Translations under genes and position numbers: made by a program
The notes under the pieces: model-generated
What the model was told of the DNA's origin: nothing
The model's database searches: none
The model's input: the letters and a program-made list of their open reading frames with translations, nothing else
Assembly (NCBI RefSeq): GCF_023715145.1
Contig: NZ_JAMBNP010000002.1
Location: 186,001 to 250,000, forward strand
DNA: 64,000 bases
Direction: 5' to 3'
Origin: Paenibacillus glycanilyticus
GTDB lineage: Bacteria; Bacillota; Bacilli; Paenibacillales; Paenibacillaceae
Shown: piece after piece, positions 1-8,083 of the stretch
Position numbering within the stretch: position 1 is the first letter of the stretch
How the letters are laid out: each line of letters begins with the position of its first letter

Positions 1-1
1 A

Positions 2-520
2 CTGGATTCTATCCAGCTGGCCATTCAGGAATCGGCCGCGGCTGCCGAGCAGCATGCGGAGAGCGCGGTATCGGAAGAGGCCGAGGATGAGCACGAAGCA
101 TTTCCTGCTGACATACACAGCGGCGGATCGGATTTTGCCGGGAAGAAAGTGCTGCTGGTAGAGGACGATGCGCGGAATGTATTTGCCCTTGTCCGTGCGC
201 TTGAGAATAAAAAAATGCAGGTAACGGTAGCAGGCAACGGGCGTCGCTGCATGGAGATTTTACAGGATAACACCGATTTCGACCTGGTGCTGATGGATAT
301 TATGATGCCGTTAATGGACGGATATGAGACGATGCGGGAGATTCGCAAGCTGTCTAAGCTTCAGGAGATGCCGATTATTGCGCTTACCGCCAAAGCCATG
401 AAGTCTGATCGCGACAAATGCCTCGAAGCGGGAGCTTCGGACTATATCAGCAAGCCATTACAAATGGATCAGCTGTTCTCGCTTATGCGCGTATGGCTGA
501 CGAAGCAGGTGGGCCATTAA
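2..520 (+). CDS. Hybrid sensor histidine kinase, C-terminal part (receiver domain), 5' end outside window
   Basis: The reading frame is open from the first bases of the window, so this is the tail of a longer protein. An acidic, Ala/Glu-rich linker of about 45 residues leads into a complete response-regulator receiver domain: VEDD acidic pocket, LMDIMMP with the phosphoacceptor Asp, ALTAKA, and KPLQ with the conserved Lys. A receiver at the very C-terminus after a linker is typical of large hybrid kinases that sit beside CheR in Paenibacillaceae. The stop overlaps the start of the CheR gene (TAATG), so the two are probably translated together. The sensor and kinase domains cannot be judged from this window. 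A free-standing response regulator is excluded unless the linker has a start further upstream. Confidence 0.85.
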   Translation: MDSIQLAIQESAAAAEQHAESAVSEEAEDEHEAFPADIHSGGSDFAGKKVLLVEDDARNVFALVRALENKKMQVTVAGNGRRCMEILQDNTDFDLVLMDIMMPLMDGYETMREIRKLSKLQEMPIIALTAKAMKSDRDKCLEAGASDYISKPLQMDQLFSLMRVWLTKQVGH

Positions 521-1398
521 TGGATGGACAGCAATTCCAAGATGCACCGGAGGCCGCGGTAGACGAGCTCCCGGTTACGGAATGGGAAACTATTGAGATC
601 GAGCTCTTAATTGAAGGAATCTATTTGGCTTACGGTCATGACTTCCGCCATTATTTGCGCTCCTCCCTGAGGCGGCGAATTCGAAACCGGATGTATCAGG
701 ACGGCGCAGCTACGGTAACCGAGCTGCTTGGGAAAGTGCTGCATGAGCCGGGGTACGTCAATAAGCTGGTTAATGATTTCTCGATTAAGGTAACGGAGAT
801 GTTCCGGGATCCGAGCTTTTTCAAAGCGTTCCGTGAGCGGGCCGTACCGTTGCTCGGGAAGCTCCCGGAAATCCGGATCTGGCATGCGGGCTGCTCAACG
901 GGCGAGGAGGTCTACTCCATGGCGATTTTATTGCAGGAGGAAGGGCTTCTGGATAAAGCCAAAATTTACGCGACGGATATGAGCGAGCATGCGATAGAGC
1001 AGGCGAAGGCAGGGAAGTTCCCGCTGAAACGGATGCAGACGTTTACGAGAAATTATATGCAAGCCGGCGGCACGAAAGAGTTCTCGGCCTATTACTCGAC
1101 TGACAGGGACTATGCTATTTTCAACCGTTCCCTCGCCGAACATATGATGTTCGCACAGCATAATCTAGCCACGGACAGCACGTTTAATGAGTTCCATGTC
1201 GTACTCTGCCGCAATGTCATGATTTATTTCAATCCGGAGCTTCAAGACCGTGTCCACCGGCTGTTTCACGACAGCTTGACCGATGATGGCATTCTTGGGC
1301 TTGGCAGCATGGAATATTTGATAGCCCCCTGGAAGCAGCATTATGAAGAGCTGGCAGACGGGGAACGACTTTTTGTGAAAAAAGCTATAAACGCATAG
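520..1398 (+). CDS. CheR-type protein-glutamate O-methyltransferase
   Basis: This is an S-adenosylmethionine-dependent methyltransferase of the CheR family, about 292 residues and of usual length. The N-terminal helical domain carries the basic SSLRRRIRNRM stretch. The SAM-binding motif is HAGCSTGEEVYS, followed by ATDMSEHAI and the LCRNVMIYF motif typical of CheR. I chose the ATG that overlaps the upstream TAA (TAATG), because an AGGTGGG site precedes it; a longer open frame upstream merely runs inside the kinase gene. It is coupled to a hybrid kinase and has no cheB or chemoreceptor beside it. It may therefore serve a non-chemotactic signalling complex rather than flagellar chemotaxis; that is inference. 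Confidence 0.9.
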   Translation: MDGQQFQDAPEAAVDELPVTEWETIEIELLIEGIYLAYGHDFRHYLRSSLRRRIRNRMYQDGAATVTELLGKVLHEPGYVNKLVNDFSIKVTEMFRDPSFFKAFRERAVPLLGKLPEIRIWHAGCSTGEEVYSMAILLQEEGLLDKAKIYATDMSEHAIEQAKAGKFPLKRMQTFTRNYMQAGGTKEFSAYYSTDRDYAIFNRSLAEHMMFAQHNLATDSTFNEFHVVLCRNVMIYFNPELQDRVHRLFHDSLTDDGILGLGSMEYLIAPWKQHYEELADGERLFVKKAINA

Positions 1399-1410
1399 AA
1401 GTATACAAAG

Positions 1411-1455
1411 CAGGGTTCCTCCTATTGATCGTTCAATTGGGGGAACCCTGTTTGA
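1411..1455 (+). terminator. Rho-independent terminator after cheR
   Basis: Nine-base perfect arms (CAGGGTTCC and GGAACCCTG) flank a long AT-rich loop, and a short T run follows. It separates the kinase-cheR unit from the ROK regulator. Confidence 0.6.
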
Positions 1456-1560
1456 GTTATGGCTTTGCGTTGCGCATAACGAACACGCTGTTTTTCCTTT
1501 ACAATTTATAGTAAGATTAAATTCTGAATTCTTTGATTTAATAACTATTTCTAAGCGAGA

Positions 1561-2751
1561 GTGAATATAGTGAACACACCCAAAACAAAACAGGGGAAAA
1601 ATTTAGAAGACGTTCTGGAAATGAACCGCTCGCTGCTTATACGATTAATGAGGAAGCGGCAGCAAGTGTGCACGCGTGCAGAGCTGACGCAGGAATCCGG
1701 ACTGAATCAATCCACGATTACCAATATTATTAATGAATTAATCAGCTGGGGACTCGTCGTCGAGACCGGCGTTATTGAAGGGAAGAAGGGCCGGAGATCG
1801 ATTGGCATCCGGTTAAACTGCGAGCCATTCAAGGTTGTGGGTATCCGGCTGGCGCGCAAATCCATCACTGTCGCTCTCTATGATCTTGGCGGCAAGGAAT
1901 ATGAAAGCAAGCAGATCTCCATCCGCAACCTGGAGGGATCCGAGACGGCCTTCTCCAAGATGAAGGGGTTAATTGCCGAGATGATCGAGCCTTGCAAAGA
2001 CACGGTTAAAGCGATCGGCATTGCCACGCCTGGTCCCCTGTTCCGCAGCGAAGGAAGAATTGCGTTGATGACCGAATTTCCCGGGTGGGAGAAGATTAAC
2101 ATTCACGAACAACTGAACCTCGAGTTTGGCCTGCCTGTCTATATCGAGCATGATGCCAAAGCTGGCGCGCTTGCGCATTGGTGGTTCAGCGATCCTCATC
2201 AGGACCATGGCGTTATGGTCTACGTGGCGGCTGGCCAAGGAGTGGGGGCCGGCATTGTCATGGACGGCAAGGTTTACCGGGGGGCGCTTGGCATGGCCGG
2301 CGAGATCGGGCACATGAGCATCGATTACAACGGACCGCAATGCGAGTGTGGTCATAAGGGATGCCTGGAGCTTTACTGCTCAACAACCGCTCTGCTCAAG
2401 AAACTAAACAAAGAACATGCGGAGCTTCCATCCGTATGGAAGGATTTGAAAAGCGGCGATCCGGTGGCCACGGAAGCAATAACGCAAGCTGCATGGTTTC
2501 TTGGTTTTGGCCTTGTTAATATCGTCAATACATTTAATCCGGACCGTATTATTATCGGTGACGAGCTCTCTGACGCGGGCGATCTTGTGCTCCATACGAT
2601 TAAAGAAGTTATTGATAACCATGCGCTTCCTGTTGTATCCAGCCGATTAATCGTAGAGCAGGCATCGCTTGCAAAAGATGATATTCTGGTTGGTGCGGCA
2701 ACAATAGCCATAGACAGTTTGCTCAGTCAACCTTCCACCTTGCTTCGCTAA
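1561..2751 (+). CDS. ROK-family transcriptional regulator (XylR/NagC type)
   Basis: The N-terminal winged helix (roughly residues 30-65, with TRAELTQESGLNQSTITN) is followed by a sugar-kinase-like ROK domain. The domain has the glycine-rich GQGVGAGIVMDG signature, the GEIGHM motif, and the zinc-binding cluster CECGHKGCLE. At about 396 residues it has the normal length for repressor-type ROK proteins. The GTG at 1561 is given; a second in-frame GTG at 1570 has slightly better spacing to the weak GAGAG site. It is followed by a xylulokinase-like gene with a perfect palindrome in its promoter, so it probably represses the downstream sugar operon and is relieved by the sugar. The identity of that sugar is not shown by the sequence. 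Confidence 0.88.
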   Translation: MNIVNTPKTKQGKNLEDVLEMNRSLLIRLMRKRQQVCTRAELTQESGLNQSTITNIINELISWGLVVETGVIEGKKGRRSIGIRLNCEPFKVVGIRLARKSITVALYDLGGKEYESKQISIRNLEGSETAFSKMKGLIAEMIEPCKDTVKAIGIATPGPLFRSEGRIALMTEFPGWEKINIHEQLNLEFGLPVYIEHDAKAGALAHWWFSDPHQDHGVMVYVAAGQGVGAGIVMDGKVYRGALGMAGEIGHMSIDYNGPQCECGHKGCLELYCSTTALLKKLNKEHAELPSVWKDLKSGDPVATEAITQAAWFLGFGLVNIVNTFNPDRIIIGDELSDAGDLVLHTIKEVIDNHALPVVSSRLIVEQASLAKDDILVGAATIAIDSLLSQPSTLLR

Positions 2752-2785
2752 ATTTGCCTTTGAAAAAGAGGCAAATTTTTTTATT
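2751..2785 (+). terminator. Rho-independent terminator after the ROK gene
   Basis: AATTTGCCT and AGGCAAATT form the arms, followed by a long T run. The first arm overlaps the stop codon. It isolates the regulator gene from the kinase operon. Confidence 0.8.
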
Positions 2786-2793
2786 TTATTACT

Positions 2794-2821
2794 TGATCAA
2801 ATCAATTAATTGATTTATAGT
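2794..2821 (+). promoter_or_regulatory. Promoter with embedded 18-bp palindromic operator upstream of the kinase operon
   Basis: A -35 candidate TTGATC (2794-2799) and a -10 candidate TATAGT (2816-2821) are 16 bp apart. Between them lies the perfect palindrome AAATCAATTAATTGATTT (2799-2816). A symmetrical site filling the spacer is a classical repressor position, and the adjacent ROK protein is the obvious candidate. Binding is inferred. Confidence 0.6.
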
Positions 2822-2871
2822 AATGATGCAATAAGTAAATATTTACAGATAAGCGGAAGGAGCTTGAAGGA

Positions 2872-4365
2872 ATGACCGTACTGCTGGGAATTGATATCGG
2901 AACTTCAAGCGTCAAATCTCTGCTTATGAATGCGGCGGGCAATGTGCTTGGATTCTCACAGCTCGAATATGAAATCAGCATTCCGTCTGCGGGTTATGCC
3001 GAACAGGATCCCGAGTTATGGTGGGAGCTTGTATGCCGGACCACTGCGCTAGCGCTTAGTCAGGCGGGAATTGGAGCGGACAGTATTGCAGGCGTTGGTT
3101 TATCGGGGCAAATGCACGGTTTAGTGGCTCTTGATCACAACGATGAAGTGATAAGGCCAGCCATTATCTGGTGTGATCAGCGTTCAAATGAACAAAAGCA
3201 AGAGCTTGAGGAAATGTTCAGCCGGGAGGAGCTTGGCCGTCTTATTCAAAATCCGGTTGCAGCAGGCTTTCAGCTACTGTCGCTTATGTGGCTGAAACGT
3301 CATGAGCCCCATAACTACCGGGAGATTGCGCATGTTATGCTGCCCAAGGATTACATCCGGTTCCGGCTAACCGGCCAGATTGGCGCAGACACAACGGACG
3401 CATCCGGTACCTCGGCTTACAATGTGGCAGACAAGGCATTGGCTGGAGAGCTATTGGACAGGGCAGGGATTGATCCGGCCTTATTCCCGCAAGCAAGGGA
3501 GCCTTGGGAGATAGGCGGTGAAGTAAGCAGCAAAGCCGCTTCTGAAATCGTGCTGAAGCAGGGAACTCCCGTTGTATTCGGCGGAGCCGATCAAGCGATG
3601 CAGGCAATTGGCAACGGAATCCTAGCTCCCGGTACCGTCTCTTGTACAATCGGAACGGGAGGGCAGCTATTTGCTCCAATCGATGCGCCGGTGTACGATC
3701 CGTTGTTACGCGCTCATACTTACGTTCATGCAGCCCCAGGCAAATGGTATCTGCTCGGAGCTTCAATGAGCGCGGGACTTTCCCTGAAGTGGCTGGCCGG
3801 AAGGATTCTGGGTCGTACCGATTACGAGCAGCTTGACATCAAGGCCTCCCAGGTTGCGGCAGGCAGCGAAGGTTTGCTGTTCTTGCCGTATTTGGCGGGT
3901 GACCGCACGCCGCATATGGATGCCCATGCCAAGGGGATGTTTTTTGGATTAGGGCTGAATCACGGCTACGAGCACATGGTCCGCTCCGTGCTTGAGGGCG
4001 TTGCTTATTCAATGCTGGACAGTTTGGAAATCTTCAGAACACTGGGCGTACGGATGGATAAAATCATTATCTCCGGGGGCGGAGCCAAAAGTCAGCTGTG
4101 GAAGCAGATTCTGGCGGACGTGATGGACTGCGATGTTTATACCAGCACCATGAAGGAGCAGGCGTGTCTTGGCGCAGCAATAACGGCCGGTGTAGGTATA
4201 GGGATTTATGCGACGATTGAGCAAGCCATCGCGGATATCGTGTGCATCCAAGAAGCGCCGATACGTCCGCAAGCGGGAAATCGGGAAGTGTATGCAAGGC
4301 AATACGAGATTTACAAGCAGTTGTATGTGAGAAATAAGACGCTGTTTCCGATGATGGGATTGTAG
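2872..4365 (+). CDS. xylB: FGGY-family carbohydrate kinase, xylulokinase type
   Basis: The protein has 497 residues and the full FGGY architecture. The N-terminal phosphate-binding loop is GIDIGTSSVK, and the SGQMHGLV motif contains the MHG triad that in xylulokinases contacts the ketose. IIWCDQRS, GGADQA, a GTGGQ segment and the C-terminal ISGGGAKS motif complete the family signature. An AAGGAG site precedes the ATG. Family knowledge predicts ATP-dependent phosphorylation of D-xylulose or a related ketose. The neighbours, however, are a GH32 enzyme and an LplABC-type importer rather than xylose isomerase. The true substrate may therefore be another ketose. It is the first gene of a five-gene operon ending at 9715. 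Confidence 0.85.
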   Translation: MTVLLGIDIGTSSVKSLLMNAAGNVLGFSQLEYEISIPSAGYAEQDPELWWELVCRTTALALSQAGIGADSIAGVGLSGQMHGLVALDHNDEVIRPAIIWCDQRSNEQKQELEEMFSREELGRLIQNPVAAGFQLLSLMWLKRHEPHNYREIAHVMLPKDYIRFRLTGQIGADTTDASGTSAYNVADKALAGELLDRAGIDPALFPQAREPWEIGGEVSSKAASEIVLKQGTPVVFGGADQAMQAIGNGILAPGTVSCTIGTGGQLFAPIDAPVYDPLLRAHTYVHAAPGKWYLLGASMSAGLSLKWLAGRILGRTDYEQLDIKASQVAAGSEGLLFLPYLAGDRTPHMDAHAKGMFFGLGLNHGYEHMVRSVLEGVAYSMLDSLEIFRTLGVRMDKIIISGGGAKSQLWKQILADVMDCDVYTSTMKEQACLGAAITAGVGIGIYATIEQAIADIVCIQEAPIRPQAGNREVYARQYEIYKQLYVRNKTLFPMMGL

Positions 4366-4393
4366 GAAGTACTACACACTGGAGGGATGAAAC

Positions 4394-6241
4394 GTGCTTA
4401 ATCAATGGGAGTTGCCTTGCGTGCTAATGCTGAAGCAAGGTGAAGCGGGATGCTTGAACGCTGGCGCGGTAAAGACGCTGGCAGTTGGACTGGAGCTGAG
4501 CGGGGAGGAGACGGGTGATCTTCTTGCTGCGGGATCCGGAGCTATCCGGATTTATTCTAATGGCGGAACAGATTTGGAAGCGTTGTCACTCACCGCTGAG
4601 TGTTATACGGACGCAAGGCCGGCACCTATCCAATTATCCGTTCCGTGGGATGCGATTGGCCGCGGGAAGCATTCGTTGTTGTGGCAATACGGCGGTCATT
4701 TTGTCCGTTTGTATGTGGATGGCGTGCTTGTTGACGAGGATTGGCCAATGGGTTCCATCATGCTGGACGGGAACCTCCAAGTCCATCCGGATGTGGTAAG
4801 CACCCGCATATGGTACGACATTGCTGAATCTGTCATGACTGATCCTGACCTGGAAGAAAGATATTTGGGGAGAGAACCGGAGTCTATCCAATACTGGAAG
4901 CCAAAGGGCTTCAATACGGGCGTTGGCGATTGCATGCCGTATTTCGACGGTGAGCAATACCGGATCTATTACTTGTACGACCGGCGCGGACATGCGAGTA
5001 AGTGGGGGCTGGGTGCCCATCAATGGGCGCAGCTTTCAACGAAGGATCTAAAGAGCTGGGAGCAGCATCCAATGGCTGTCGCGATTACGGAGGAATGGGA
5101 GGGGTCAATCTGCACGGGCTCTGTGTATCGCAAGGATGAGCGGAGCTATTATGCCTTTTATGCAGTCAGGGCGGTTGACGGATCGCCTGCGCGACTAACC
5201 TATGCGGTAAGCGAAGATGGAATCAGCTTCACCAAGACGGGTATCAGCATCGGGCTTTCGGACCGGTACACGCTTCCGTCGGTGCGCGATCCGCATGTCT
5301 TCCAGAGCGAAGACGGCAAGTATCACATGCTGATTACGACAAGCTTGGTTGATAGCAACAAACATAAAGGATGTCTGGCGCATCTGGAGTCGGATGATCT
5401 GGAGAACTGGACAGAGCTTGAGCCTTTCATCGTACCTGGGTATCATGACGAGCCTGAGTGCTCGGACTGCTTCGAGTGGAACGGCTGGTATTATCTTATT
5501 TTCAGCAACGACGGAACGGCTCGTTACCGGTATGCCCGCGATCTGAATGGGCCTTGGCTGCGGCCGGCCATGGATGTATTTGACGGTCCGCAGTGGCGGG
5601 TGCCAAAGACGGCTGCTTTTCCGGGAGGCAGGAGAATTGCCGCAGGCTTCCTCTCCTCGCCTGGCAAATACGGCGGAGAGCTGATCCTGAGAGAATTGGT
5701 GCAGCATCCCGGCGGAGCCTTGGGATTCCGGTTCGTGCCAGAGCTGCTGGAGCAAGCAACCTCAACGACGGATATTCCCGATACCTACCTCCTGGAGGGA
5801 GGCTCCGGCCGGGCGGATCAAGCTGCAGGTCATCCATCGCCGTCCTATCGGCTGTCCTTCCAGGCGAAGCCGGAGGATTTAACGATGTACTTCGGTTTTT
5901 CCATAGCCGACTCTTCCACCTATCAATCCGGCTATGACATCCGGTTTGAGCCGTCCCGGAGAAAAGTAGGCGTTCATCGCATTCATGCTTCGACCTTGCA
6001 GGAAGATGAGCTTTCTTCCATTTACGATGTGGACGGTCTGGATCAACCGGTTTTGGTTGAGGCCGTCATTAAGCCCGGCTGGATCGATTTGTGCGTCAAC
6101 GGCAATCGGACTCTTATTACCCGGATTGACATGCCTTGCGGACATCTTTCTTTCTTTGCTCAATTTGGCACGGCTGAGTTCGCTTCAATCCGGATGGAAA
6201 GGACAGAGGATTTATCCGACGGGAGGGGGCAGGATGATTAG
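4394..6241 (+). CDS. Intracellular glycoside hydrolase family 32-like protein
   Basis: The protein has 615 residues and no signal peptide, so it should act on imported sugar. An N-terminal beta-rich region (about 1-160, with LYVDGVLVDEDWP resembling a jelly-roll domain) precedes a five-bladed GH32 catalytic domain. Recognisable catalytic positions are Asp179 in VGDCMP (which replaces the usual WMNDPNG block), Asp299 in RDPH (transition-state motif), and Glu355 in EPEC (acid/base EC motif). A C-terminal beta-sandwich follows. GH32 enzymes release fructose from fructosides, but the altered nucleophile loop places this in a divergent group. The start is GTG behind GGAGGG. The 3' end overlaps the next permease by 8 bases. 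Confidence 0.8.
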   Translation: MLNQWELPCVLMLKQGEAGCLNAGAVKTLAVGLELSGEETGDLLAAGSGAIRIYSNGGTDLEALSLTAECYTDARPAPIQLSVPWDAIGRGKHSLLWQYGGHFVRLYVDGVLVDEDWPMGSIMLDGNLQVHPDVVSTRIWYDIAESVMTDPDLEERYLGREPESIQYWKPKGFNTGVGDCMPYFDGEQYRIYYLYDRRGHASKWGLGAHQWAQLSTKDLKSWEQHPMAVAITEEWEGSICTGSVYRKDERSYYAFYAVRAVDGSPARLTYAVSEDGISFTKTGISIGLSDRYTLPSVRDPHVFQSEDGKYHMLITTSLVDSNKHKGCLAHLESDDLENWTELEPFIVPGYHDEPECSDCFEWNGWYYLIFSNDGTARYRYARDLNGPWLRPAMDVFDGPQWRVPKTAAFPGGRRIAAGFLSSPGKYGGELILRELVQHPGGALGFRFVPELLEQATSTTDIPDTYLLEGGSGRADQAAGHPSPSYRLSFQAKPEDLTMYFGFSIADSSTYQSGYDIRFEPSRRKVGVHRIHASTLQEDELSSIYDVDGLDQPVLVEAVIKPGWIDLCVNGNRTLITRIDMPCGHLSFFAQFGTAEFASIRMERTEDLSDGRGQDD

Positions 6242-7136
6242 GCTGGGAAGGATAGCCAAAGGGTGGAGGCTTTATGTTCTGTTGCTTCCGGCTCTGGTAT
6301 ACCTGATCCTGTTCCAGTACGTTCCGATGTACGGTGTCCTCATCGCCTTCAAGGACTTTAATGCCATCGACGGGATACTAGGCAGTCCATGGGCGGGCTT
6401 CATTCATTTCCAGGAATTTTTCGAGTCTTATGTATTCAAGTCTCTATTGACGAACACGCTGAAACTCAGTGTTTTCTCGTTATTAATCAGCTTTCCTATT
6501 CCGATTCTATTCGCGCTCTTGCTTAATCAGATTCGGAGCAGGCTGACTACGAGGTTCGTCCAGACCGTCACTTATGCCCCTTACTTTATTTCGACGGTGG
6601 TTCTGGTATCGATGCTTAACGTTTTTCTGGCTCCGAGTTCGGGTATTATCAATAATTTCATTACCTTTTTTGGAGGAGAAGCGGTGAATTTTATGGCGAG
6701 GGCGGAGTGGTTCCGCTCCGTCTATATCACCTCCGGCATATGGCAGACGATGGGCTTCAGCGCCATTATTTATATGGCTGCTCTGAGCTCCGTTAATCCG
6801 GAGCTTCATGAGGTTGCGATCGTGGATGGGGCATCCAAGCTGAAGCGCATCCGGCATATAGATATTCCGTCGATTATGCCCACGATTGTCATCATGTTCA
6901 TTCTCGGGATCGGAAGCATTATGTCGGTAGGCTGGGAGAAGGCTTTTCTGATGCAGCAGGGGATGAACCTGACGGCTTCCGAGATTATCTCTACCTATGT
7001 CTACAAGATTGGCTTGCTTAACGCGCAGTACAGCATGGCTACGGCAATCGGGCTGTTTAACTCACTCATTAACTTTACACTGCTGATTCTGTCAAACAGC
7101 TTGTCCAAACGGGTGATGGGCAGCAGCCTTTGGTGA
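6234..7136 (+). CDS. ABC sugar importer permease, LplB type
   Basis: About 300 residues with six predicted membrane segments. It opens with a short cytoplasmic stretch and a YVLLLPALVYLILF helix, and carries the permease EAA loop (EVAIVDGASKLKRIRHIDIP) that contacts the ATPase. The ATG at 6234 is chosen because GGGAGGGGG lies just upstream and the GH32 stop overlaps. A longer open frame upstream runs inside GH32. It pairs with the next permease and the lipoprotein at 8084. No ATPase gene is present in the operon, which is common for this importer class in Bacillota, where a shared MsmX-type ATPase serves several systems. Confidence 0.88.
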   Translation: MIRLGRIAKGWRLYVLLLPALVYLILFQYVPMYGVLIAFKDFNAIDGILGSPWAGFIHFQEFFESYVFKSLLTNTLKLSVFSLLISFPIPILFALLLNQIRSRLTTRFVQTVTYAPYFISTVVLVSMLNVFLAPSSGIINNFITFFGGEAVNFMARAEWFRSVYITSGIWQTMGFSAIIYMAALSSVNPELHEVAIVDGASKLKRIRHIDIPSIMPTIVIMFILGIGSIMSVGWEKAFLMQQGMNLTASEIISTYVYKIGLLNAQYSMATAIGLFNSLINFTLLILSNSLSKRVMGSSLW

Positions 7137-7148
7137 AGGAGGAGAATT

Positions 7149-8033
7149 ATGAAGGCGCTTACATTTAATGATCGTCTATTTACTGTCTTTATTTACATCC
7201 TGATGGCGTTTATTACCCTCAGTATTTTATATCCGCTCTACTTTATCGTGATCGCCTCGTTTACGGATCCCAATATTGTTAACAAAGGCGGTATTCTGCT
7301 CTACCCTTCAAAGTTTTATTTTGACGGGTATAACAAAATATTCGATTATAAACCGCTTTGGACCGGCTATGCCAACTCGATTCTGTATACGATATGCGGA
7401 ACGCTGGTCAATCTGGCAGTTACCATTCCGGCTGCGTATGCCCTTTCGCGAAGAGATCTTGCGGGCCGTACTCCTATTATGATGCTTTTTGTCTTCACGA
7501 TGTTTTTCAGCGGAGGTTTGATTCCGAGCTATCTTCTTATATCCAAGCTTGGTCTGCTTGATTCCATTTGGGCATTGATTTTGCCTACAGCGGCCTCGGT
7601 GTGGAATATCATTATTACCCGTACCTTCTTTCAGAGCTCCATTCCGGATGAAATGCATGAGGCGGCAGTGGTAGACGGATGTACGGACTTCAGATTCTTT
7701 TTCTCCATGGTGCTGCCGTTGTCGAAGGTCATCATTGCGGTTATGGCGTTATTCTACGGAATTGCACACTGGAATTCCTTCTTTGAACCTCTCATTTATT
7801 TGACCAGCGACAACAAATTTCCTCTGCAGGTTATTTTGCGAAATCTGCTTATTTCAAATGAAGTAAGCAACCAAATGGTGCTCGATCCAATGTCTATGGC
7901 TGACCGCCAGAGAATTGCCGAGCAATTGAAATACGGCGTAATTGTTGCTTCTTGCCTGCCTCTCCTTATTGCCTATCCTTTTATTCAAAAATATTTCACG
8001 CAAGGCGTCATGATCGGCTCGATTAAGGGCTAG
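7149..8033 (+). CDS. ABC sugar importer permease, LplC/CUT1 type
   Basis: 294 residues with six predicted membrane helices, starting with an N-terminal helix (VFIYILMAFITLSILYPLY). The EAA loop is EAAVVDGCTDFRFFFSMVLP. The C-terminal QGVMIGSIKG ending is characteristic of the LplC/YtcP group. It starts 12 bases after the preceding permease behind an AAGGAGGAG site. Together with the LplB-like subunit it should form the membrane channel for an oligosaccharide or modified sugar. Confidence 0.88.
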   Translation: MKALTFNDRLFTVFIYILMAFITLSILYPLYFIVIASFTDPNIVNKGGILLYPSKFYFDGYNKIFDYKPLWTGYANSILYTICGTLVNLAVTIPAAYALSRRDLAGRTPIMMLFVFTMFFSGGLIPSYLLISKLGLLDSIWALILPTAASVWNIIITRTFFQSSIPDEMHEAAVVDGCTDFRFFFSMVLPLSKVIIAVMALFYGIAHWNSFFEPLIYLTSDNKFPLQVILRNLLISNEVSNQMVLDPMSMADRQRIAEQLKYGVIVASCLPLLIAYPFIQKYFTQGVMIGSIKG

Positions 8034-8083
8034 CAGCTCTTGGCCGGCAATCCATCGAATTCAATTGAAGGGAAGATCGATAG

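Noticed and set aside
5195..5755. Minus-strand open frames inside GH32
   Set aside because: No ribosome sites or motifs; codon bias on the plus strand fully explains them.
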